Below, piece after piece: positions 1 through 5,278 of a stretch of DNA of 7,848 nucleotides. Within the stretch, counting starts at the first letter, position 1, and each line of letters begins with the position of its first letter. The position numbers and the translations under genes are program-made. Location of the stretch: NCBI GenBank assembly GCA_031276835.1, contig JAISMI010000009.1:1-7848 (forward strand), written 5' to 3'. The notes under the pieces are model-generated. The model was not told where the DNA came from. It worked only from the letters and a program-made list of their open reading frames with translations, and did no database searches. Source of the DNA: Holosporaceae bacterium. Lineage in GTDB: Bacteria; Pseudomonadota; Alphaproteobacteria; UBA3830.

Positions 1-7
1 TAAAAGC

Positions 8-169
8 ATGTCGGAAATTATATATCTTAAAGATATTCTGCTGGCGAAAGCCGCTGTAAAAAAAGAAAAAAAGACGACTGCGCGTCGTCCTAAGTTAAAG
101 CCGTTTAAGTACGAAAAGGTTATGAAGTCTTTCTTGGTTGAAAAAGGAAAAAAAGAAGATTATAAATAA
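8..169 (+). CDS. Short Lys-rich hypothetical protein, possibly the 3' end of a longer gene
   Basis: The frame reads from an ATG at 8-10 to TAA at 167-169 and gives 53 residues beginning MSEIIYLKDILLAKAA. The rest is strongly basic, with several Lys runs (VKKEKK, EKGKKEDYK) and one RRPKLKP stretch. The frame is still open at the left edge of the window (AAA AGC before the ATG), so this may be the C-terminal tail of a larger protein and the ATG may be internal. The upstream sequence is too short to look for a ribosome binding site. I see no signal peptide, membrane segment or known motif and do not recognise a family. A U-rich tract at about 187-199 follows the stop, but no convincing hairpin precedes it. 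The coherent ending and the IS debris just downstream suggest this is the last gene before the decayed region. Translation is plausible but unproven. Confidence 0.4.
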   Translation: MSEIIYLKDILLAKAAVKKEKKTTARRPKLKPFKYEKVMKSFLVEKGKKEDYK

Positions 170-235
170 CGGAACTTTGGACGGGTCTTTTATTTTTTTT
201 GCTGTCCTAGATAAGCGTTAAAAACCTGCATTAAC

Positions 236-502
236 TTATTGAAAGAGCTGCATTTTCATAACAGCGAGTTTTTTAACATTAAACCTCCATTCACACCCCT
301 TCAAATATAGATGAAAATGTGCTTTTGGAATACCATTAAATTTCCTAAGACGTCTTTTCGCTTGATTCCGAAAATTCTCTATCCAATTGATATAGTTATG
401 TTTATCTCCAAATAACTTAGAGTGATTGATCCTGCAATGTTTGAATCCTAACACATCTAATAGGTCATATACTTCATAGCAATCGGTATAAACTGTACTA
501 AT
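236..502 (-). pseudogene. IS1595-family (ISXO2/IS1016-like) transposase, C-terminal remnant
   Basis: The minus-strand frame is open from 502 to the TAA at 238-236, about 88 codons. It begins ISTVYTDCYEVYDLLDVLGF and continues past HSKLFGDKHNYINWIENF to QAKRRLRKFNGIPKAHFHLY. These blocks match the end of ISXO2-like DDE transposases: a 'TDG..Y' block with a catalytic Asp, an 'NH.K.F' block, the 'H.NGIE.FW..AK..L.KF.G' block, then the 'F.LYLKE.E.R.N' tail. Here the usual Gly-Ile-Glu is Trp-Ile-Glu, and the Trp after Phe is Arg, so even conserved positions have drifted. A TAA at 505-503 closes the frame on the N-terminal side, and the family's N-terminal DNA-binding half and first catalytic Asp are missing. 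The frame beyond the stop (YQLSDQI) could be a little more of the same gene. About 20 bases past the gene end, GCTGTCCTAGATAAGCG (201-217) lies where a terminal inverted repeat would be expected, but no partner is visible. Family call is from motif recognition; the gene is dead. Confidence 0.75.
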
Positions 503-587
503 TTAGATTTGATCTGACAGTTGATATATATGGGCATGGTTGCATGGCGCAATTATGCGTTATTTAAAAATAAACTGGAGATTAGGA

Positions 588-1079
588 ATGATGTTAGCAG
601 AAAAGATAATAAAGCCGAAGCTTGGCTTGCTGGAACTTGCGAAGCAGTTGGGCAACGTATCGTCCGCCTGTCGGACGCTTGGCTAATCGAGAGACGGCTA
701 CCACAGGTTTAAGGAACTGTACGACAACGTCGGTCCGGAAGCTCTAATGGAAATCAGCCGTCGGAAGCCTATTCTGAAGAATCGCGTGGCCGACCACATA
801 GAGAAAGCGGTGGTGGATATAGCGCTGGAATATCCGGCGTTTGGTCAAGTTAGGGCGTCAAACGAGCTTCGGAAGAACAGGATTATGGTATCGGCGGGAG
901 GTATTCGGAGCGTTTGGAAACGAAATGGCCTGAACACTCTGGATAATAGGCTGAAATCCCTGGAGGATAAAGTCGCGGAAAAGGGAATTATTCTGACGGA
1001 AGCGCAATTGAAGGAACTCGAGAAGCAGAAATCGAAAGGCGTCCAGCCCCTGTTTTTTGTACCAAGTTATGGTTCGTAA
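588..1079 (+). pseudogene. IS481-family transposase, N-terminal remnant with in-frame stop
   Basis: A GGAG at 577-580 precedes ATG ATG (588-593), so the original start is preserved. The frame reads MLAEKIIKPKLGLLELAKQL, then a helix-turn-helix-like NVSSACRTLG, then a TAA at 684-686 where a Tyr codon would be expected (family motif 'GYSRD'). It resumes without a shift as SRDGYHRFKELYDNVGPEAL, followed by EISRRKPILKNRV, YPAFGQVRASNELRK, GGIRSVWKRNGL, LKSLEDKVAEKGIILTEAQL and ELEKQKSKG. This is the order of blocks in the N-terminal DNA-binding half of IS481-like transposases. Family-like sequence stops near 1040, and the last 12 codons (VQPLFFVPSYGS) look foreign. The whole integrase-core (DDE) domain is absent, about half of a normal 330-350-residue protein. 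Loss of the 3' half coincides with the proposed end of the neighbouring IS3 remnant at 1051, so insertion of that element probably broke it. A shorter frame restarting at ATG 747 exists but is only part of this relic. Confidence 0.8.
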
Positions 1080-1608
1080 TTTACAACAGAATGAAAGATT
1101 CAGGAGCCATGTAATTCAGTGAAGAATGCGGTCTAATTTTATTATAATCCCGTCGAAATTTTTAGTCATAGCTCTAGCCTCGGCCAATGTGTAAAACACT
1201 TCGCGATTCAGGAGTTCGTCTCGCAAAGTTCCGTTAAATCTTTCAATAAATCCATTTTCGCTCCGCGATCTTCGATTACTCGACAACGCCTCGTTGAGAA
1301 TGAGTTTATCCAATGTCAGATCAGCAACTGCCTTCTTCAATCGGCCACTTTCTTCTTTCAACTTCTTCAATTCCTTAGCCTGCGATACACGTCCAACCGT
1401 ATTCTCGACGCCACTTGTAGTAGGTATGATCCGATATCCCACATTCTTTGCAGGACAGCAAAACAGTTTTGCCTTGATTTGCCAGTATCTCCACCTTCAT
1501 CAATAGCAATACTATATCATTGACTTTCTTACTTTTTCCATAATTATACTCCAATCTTAACCTGGCAATTATAACTAAATCACTAACTCCAAACTGGTAA
1601 AATTATAC
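1051..1608 (-). mobile_element. Probable extent of the decayed IS3-family element
   Basis: The IS3 remnant is bracketed by two segments that look like degenerate terminal inverted repeats. One is TGTTTTTTGTACCAAGTTAT, starting at 1051, just past the OrfB stop. The other is at 1582-1608; its reverse complement includes TTTTACCAGTTTGG and sits about 40 bases upstream of the OrfA start. Aligned by hand on the shared ACCA, roughly 15 of 27 positions agree, and the 1051 end begins with TG as IS3 ends do. No target-site duplication is visible, and the element is about 560 bp instead of the usual 1.2-1.3 kb because of the internal deletion. The boundaries are inference. Confidence 0.35.
1081..1541 (-). 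pseudogene. IS3-family transposase OrfA-OrfB remnant, multiply frameshifted and internally deleted
   Basis: On the minus strand a GGAG seven bases before ATG (1541-1539) marks the old OrfA start (MEKVRKS). A frameshift near 1518 leads to NDIVLLLMKVEILANQGKT and CKECGISDHTYYKWRREYG, the OrfA helix-turn-helix. A second shift near 1391-1396 leads to VSQAKELKKLKEESGRLKKA and VADLTLDKLILNEALS, the OrfA leucine-zipper end. At about 1262-1275 the frame jumps to the end of OrfB (ENGFIERFNGTLRDELLNRE, VFYTLAEARAMTKNF). A third shift near 1150 leads to DYNKIRPHSSLNYMAPESF and a TAA at 1083-1081. About 200 residues of OrfB are missing, including both catalytic Asp residues; only the region of the catalytic Glu (FIERF) survives. 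The sequence resembles the IS407/IS51-like branch of IS3. Normal OrfA is about 90 residues and OrfB about 270, so the gene pair is dead. The family call is firm from the motif order; the subgroup is less certain. Confidence 0.82.
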
Positions 1609-1867
1609 GGAGGCAGGACATGATTTTTGAAATTAGAAATTTGGACCGCTAATCTCGACAATTTCATGTGTCGCAAACTTGAAAATCAAATATTCTTTTG
1701 AGAAAAATCTGTATTTATAAGGCGCGGGTCCGGAAACGCGTTATATGTTTACTCCCAGCTCCAAGGTCGCTAAGATAATTAGACGATTTATATCTTTCCG
1801 AGTTTGTTTCAATATCTCTGAAACGCAATATTCCGCGAGGAAAGATGTAGGCGGGAAGGAACATACT
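1609..1867. other. Intergenic stretch without a recognisable gene
   Basis: No reading frame here is long or family-like enough to call. It contains the 3' side of the 1033-residue gene. A small inverted repeat, GTTTCA (1806-1811) and TGAAAC (1819-1824) with a 7-base loop, lies about 45 bases past that gene's stop. Neither strand has a run of T after the hairpin, so it is not a standard intrinsic terminator. A short GC-rich patch near 1720-1740 (CGCGGGTCCGGAAACGCG) carries CGCG at both ends and may fold. I found no tRNA-like structure and no continuation of the truncated IS481 gene. Confidence 0.5.
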
Positions 1868-4800
1868 TCATGAATAAGCGTTATTATTAAAAATCTTGAA
1901 GTTGTATTCATAATTCATGTCAACGACTTTATCTAACGCGTCCAACGCGGCTTTTATGTTTGGATCTTGAGGATCGACGCTATTGCTTGCGTCGTCTTCG
2001 CCGGCTGATAACTCTTGAAATTCGTTCTCGATCGCCTGTCTTTCTAGCGTTCCCAATGGACGACAAGCGTCTAGGAAATCTTTAAATACTTTTTTACATT
2101 GCCTTTTTTCCTCGTTGCTTGTCATATTATTCATAATTTGGTTATACAGATCCTGCAACTCAACTATGGCGTTCGATTTTATATCATTTATGTTTTTAAA
2201 GATTCTCAATAATTGGGCCAATTGCCTTTCTTTCATGGCCATATATGCTGTATTAATTCCCGATTTGCTGTCCGCTAAACCCAACTTAAAAGCGTTACTT
2301 TTGGAGATTATATCATGCAGCGTATCAGATCCGGTTCTGACGAGCATTTTTCCGAACGTGCTTGCGCGTTTTAAACTCACCGGCAGACTTGCGGGCGTAG
2401 ATATTCCCTTGTTAAGGGTCTTTAACATTTTCACATAATCCAAAACCCATCTGCCCGTTGGATTTTCTATGACTTTTTTAAATCCTGGTAGCGGTAAAAT
2501 CTCCGAATAATCCTCCGTTGGAGGTACATATCGGAAAACGATATCGAATTCAGTCGCTCCGTAGGCTTCAATTTTTGTCTGAGCTCCAAATGTTATCGAG
2601 GAACCGGCGCCCAGCGCTCCCGCTCCTAATCTTTCAGATATGGACGCGTCGTCGCTTCTCATACTATTCGTTGTCGAGTCGACGCCAATTGGCGACGTTT
2701 CAATTCCCGCTGATGCAGACATACTATTGGCCCTTAACTCCTCGTCGGAGATATCGTTTTCTAATTTTGCCCGAATTACTTTTTCTGCAGCGTATTTGGC
2801 GGTAATTTCTTTTTCTTCGTCTGAAATTTTATACTCTTTAATGGCATTTTGCGCCGCTTTCTCCGCTACTTTTTGATAAAAATCAATACGTTGAGGGTCG
2901 GATTTTATTTTTTTCTGCATATTTTTAAATTTATCTATTTCCTTTTGGGCTGCGGCTTCCGCTTTGGTCGTCATGGAACTGCTGGCCATACTTTGGGCGA
3001 CGTCTCTTAGGTCGTCGACGCCAACTTCAAGTTTGGCTTTACTGGAAACCTTCGATAAAATTTCAAACAACTTATCTCCCACAATAAACATACCAACTGT
3101 TCCGTCGGCGGCGAGAGGAAGGGAAAATTTCAACGATACATATTTGCCATTTTCTTCTTTAAACGGACTTCCTTCTATAATTTTTTTCTCCAAGGACGCT
3201 ACGGTCGTGCCAATAGCGGGAAAATATAAATTTAAAGTCGCTTTTAACTCTTCGGTTGTCGCTTTGGCGCACGAGCTACTAACTTCTTTTTCTCCGTAAC
3301 CAAAAAAGTTTCTCATTCCCGATTTATTTTTAGAAAATTCACTCAATTTTGAAAGGTTATCCAATACAATATATATTTGCCTAAATGTGTGATCATTTAG
3401 GCCGTGTATATCTTTTTCCTTTAACTTTGCCGCCGTAACTATGCCGGCTTTAAGAACGCCGTTACGTCCGTAACTACCTAATTTCTTCGTAGGAGATATA
3501 AGTTTTTCGTATTCATGTTTTTTATCTTCAAGCTTTTTTTTCTCTTTTTTATCGTTAGTATTCGCCAGTTCGATAAGAACTCCGACATACGCCGTTAGCA
3601 ATCCCTTTTGAATATTAGGTTCGGGAACGCTTGACGAAAGATCAAAATCGGATCCCAAAATTTTTACGAGATTATCGGCGGTTAGTCCGCCGGCTACGGA
3701 ACAATCTTCATTTATCAAAGACATTACCGACGACTCTCGGGAATAAATTTTTGATCCTTTAGACGCTTTTAGATCTATGCCTGCGCTCATGAGATAGGCT
3801 GAAAGTTCTCCGTAGGCGTTGAAGAACGCTTTTGTTTCTTCCGACTTATCCGTAGGCTGAGATTTAGTAATATCGACCCAACTGAAAACCGCGTCGTTTG
3901 GGACGGTTTTAAATATTTTTGCTAATCCTTCTATTTCCTCCATAAGAACTATTAATTCTTTTTCTTTTTTTTGCATACTTTGTCTATTAGAGGCTGCTCC
4001 TTTAAGTTCGGGCGCCAGTCTTTGTTTGGATAATTTGTTGGATTTACCATATGAATCCAGTACCTGTTCCAAAGAATAAAAAATCTCTGTCGACACTTGC
4101 TCGACGCCTCCCGCGGCGATGAGTTTTCCGAATCCAAAATTGAATGAAAGACCTCCTCTTTTCTCTTTTGATTTGGAGACGGTGTACAGCGAAGTTTCCG
4201 TACCTCCGAAATTTTCGGAGACGGACGTTCCGACGTCGACCGTAAGCGTCGGTATTGGAGTTGGAATATGTATTGCTATTCCTTGAGATATACTTCCGCT
4301 TGTATTTTGCAAATTTTCTTCTAAAGCCGTTCTTATTTTAGAAAGTAATTTTTCCGTAGTATAGCGTATCCACACCAGATCGACGGCTTTTTTAGCGGCT
4401 TTTAGGTATCTCAGGAAAAGGTGTTTTTCGTGAAATATACGGCATTTTTCAGCGATTTCTAAGGTTTCGGGGAATTTTTTCATCACGTAGGCGTACGCCT
4501 GAGAAAAATCGCTATTTTCAAAATCCGTTTGGGAAAAGTTCGCCAATTCTTTTATCGCGTCTCTCAATAGTACTATTGATTTGCGTACGGATTGATTTTT
4601 AGCCAATTGCCTTGGCAATTTAAAATTTTCGTCGTAATTATTTTCATCCAGCGCATAATCGAAAATTGACGATAGAATAATTGGCAGATTTTTTCCGTCG
4701 AATAAATCTATAATTATAATATCGGGGTCTCTTTCGGCGGTTTTCGATTTTATAACGATCGACTTCGACGACAGCTCCTCTAAGGCGGCTTTATTTCGGG

Positions 4801-4969
4801 ACTCATAATCTACGTGTCGCAATCTGGGTTTTTTTTCAGAATAAGAGGTCTCTTCTTTGGAGTCGGTATAATTTTGCAAACGAGAATGCGTTTGACTCGT
4901 CGTGCTTGCAATGACGTACGAATGAAAAAAGAGAGAAAGCGCCAATAAATTAAAAACATTCTTTTTCAT
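1868..4969 (-). CDS. Large Sec-exported protein of unknown function (1033 residues)
   Basis: The start is fixed by AAGGAG five bases upstream of the ATG at 4969-4967 and by the signal peptide that follows: MKKN, a hydrophobic core (residues 5-20, VFNLLALSLFFHSYVI) and a likely cleavage site after Ala21 (VIA-STT). The mature protein of about 1012 residues is soluble-looking, with no other clear membrane helix. Visible regions: a charged, low-complexity segment (22-80); a mostly helical segment (95-225); a beta-rich, Gly/Ser/Thr segment (225-307) with alternating strands such as IAIHIPTPIPTLTVDVGTSV and GGLSFNFGFGKLIAAGG; helical and mixed segments (310-600), including a Lys/Glu coiled-coil-like run at 472-490; an Ala/Lys/Glu-rich helical run (668-745); a second beta-rich segment (782-817, SSITFGAQTKIEAYGATEFD); and a helical C-terminal part ending in an acidic patch and NNNAYS. 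There are only six Cys, widely spaced. I do not recognise the family. The reading frame is intact over 3.1 kb despite nearby IS decay, which argues that it is under selection. It could be a surface or periplasmic structural protein or a secreted effector; the sequence does not decide. It is divergent from the TadG-like gene. Confidence 0.85.
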   Translation of the reverse strand: MKKNVFNLLALSLFFHSYVIASTTSQTHSRLQNYTDSKEETSYSEKKPRLRHVDYESRNKAALEELSSKSIVIKSKTAERDPDIIIIDLFDGKNLPIILSSIFDYALDENNYDENFKLPRQLAKNQSVRKSIVLLRDAIKELANFSQTDFENSDFSQAYAYVMKKFPETLEIAEKCRIFHEKHLFLRYLKAAKKAVDLVWIRYTTEKLLSKIRTALEENLQNTSGSISQGIAIHIPTPIPTLTVDVGTSVSENFGGTETSLYTVSKSKEKRGGLSFNFGFGKLIAAGGVEQVSTEIFYSLEQVLDSYGKSNKLSKQRLAPELKGAASNRQSMQKKEKELIVLMEEIEGLAKIFKTVPNDAVFSWVDITKSQPTDKSEETKAFFNAYGELSAYLMSAGIDLKASKGSKIYSRESSVMSLINEDCSVAGGLTADNLVKILGSDFDLSSSVPEPNIQKGLLTAYVGVLIELANTNDKKEKKKLEDKKHEYEKLISPTKKLGSYGRNGVLKAGIVTAAKLKEKDIHGLNDHTFRQIYIVLDNLSKLSEFSKNKSGMRNFFGYGEKEVSSSCAKATTEELKATLNLYFPAIGTTVASLEKKIIEGSPFKEENGKYVSLKFSLPLAADGTVGMFIVGDKLFEILSKVSSKAKLEVGVDDLRDVAQSMASSSMTTKAEAAAQKEIDKFKNMQKKIKSDPQRIDFYQKVAEKAAQNAIKEYKISDEEKEITAKYAAEKVIRAKLENDISDEELRANSMSASAGIETSPIGVDSTTNSMRSDDASISERLGAGALGAGSSITFGAQTKIEAYGATEFDIVFRYVPPTEDYSEILPLPGFKKVIENPTGRWVLDYVKMLKTLNKGISTPASLPVSLKRASTFGKMLVRTGSDTLHDIISKSNAFKLGLADSKSGINTAYMAMKERQLAQLLRIFKNINDIKSNAIVELQDLYNQIMNNMTSNEEKRQCKKVFKDFLDACRPLGTLERQAIENEFQELSAGEDDASNSVDPQDPNIKAALDALDKVVDMNYEYNFKIFNNNAYS

Positions 4970-4972
4970 AGA

Positions 4973-4979
4973 ATCTCCT
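4973..4979 (-). promoter_or_regulatory. Ribosome binding site of the 1033-residue gene
   Basis: On the minus strand the bases read AAGGAGA, ending close to the canonical distance before the ATG at 4969. It is the best Shine-Dalgarno match in the window and supports the chosen start, which also begins a clear signal peptide. Confidence 0.75.
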
Positions 4980-5278
4980 TGTCCTAAAGACTGTTCCCAA
5001 ACGATTTAATTAAGGCGGAACGCATCTTTTTACTTCTAAATTTTATCTTATATTTATTAAAACGACGTTAACAAATCTGAATTATCGACAAATTATGGGT
5101 TTAGGTTCCGTACCTTCGCCGTTGATTTTTAAAGAAATTCCGGAACGCGGAAAATAGTTCGATTATATGATATTTCAGGCTGTTTGCCGGTCTAGAGCGA
5201 AGCGCGTCTCGGATTTTCTTTTTATCTCGGAAGAAGTTTTTAGAAATTAACAAAAAATTAAATAAAATATCCAATAAT
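4980..5278. other. Divergent intergenic region between the two large genes
   Basis: This spacer of about 300 bases carries the candidate promoter of the minus-strand gene and must also hold whatever drives the plus-strand TadG-like gene, unless that gene's translation starts earlier. The plus-strand frame of the TadG-like gene is already open from 5171, after a TGA at 5168-5170, but it contains no ATG before 5279. A TTCCGGAA palindrome lies at 5138-5145. A possible plus-strand -10 (TATGAT, about 5166-5171) lacks a good -35. I see no riboswitch or terminator. An 80-codon minus-strand frame at 5101-5343 begins with TTG and lies partly antisense to the TadG-like gene; I regard it as chance. Confidence 0.45.
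5047..5074 (-). promoter_or_regulatory. Candidate sigma-70-type promoter for the 1033-residue gene
   Basis: Reading the minus strand, TTGTTA (5074-5069) is followed after 16 bases by TATAAG (5052-5047). Each resembles the -35 and -10 consensus with one or two mismatches. The predicted transcript would have a leader of roughly 70 bases. The surrounding DNA is AT-rich, so chance matches are likely; this is a candidate only. Confidence 0.35.

Noticed and set aside
170..207. Possible intrinsic terminator after the first small gene
   Set aside because: There is a T-rich tract, but the only preceding hairpin (GGA...TCT around GGGT) has about three base pairs, too weak to call.
195..1462. Shared 12-base string TTTTGCTGTCCT near 196 and, inverted, near 1452
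   Set aside because: The second copy is inside IS3 OrfA coding sequence (VLLSCKE), and the first is past the end of the IS1595 remnant; a matched terminal repeat is unlikely and coincidence is adequate.
1806..1824. Inverted repeat GTTTCA-7-TGAAAC as a terminator or operator
   Set aside because: There is no T-run on either strand and no promoter beside it; it is noted only as a small hairpin.
2115..3299. Plus-strand open frames of 78-111 codons within the large exported-protein gene
   Set aside because: They lie antisense to an intact gene with a signal peptide and ribosome binding site and show no family motifs.
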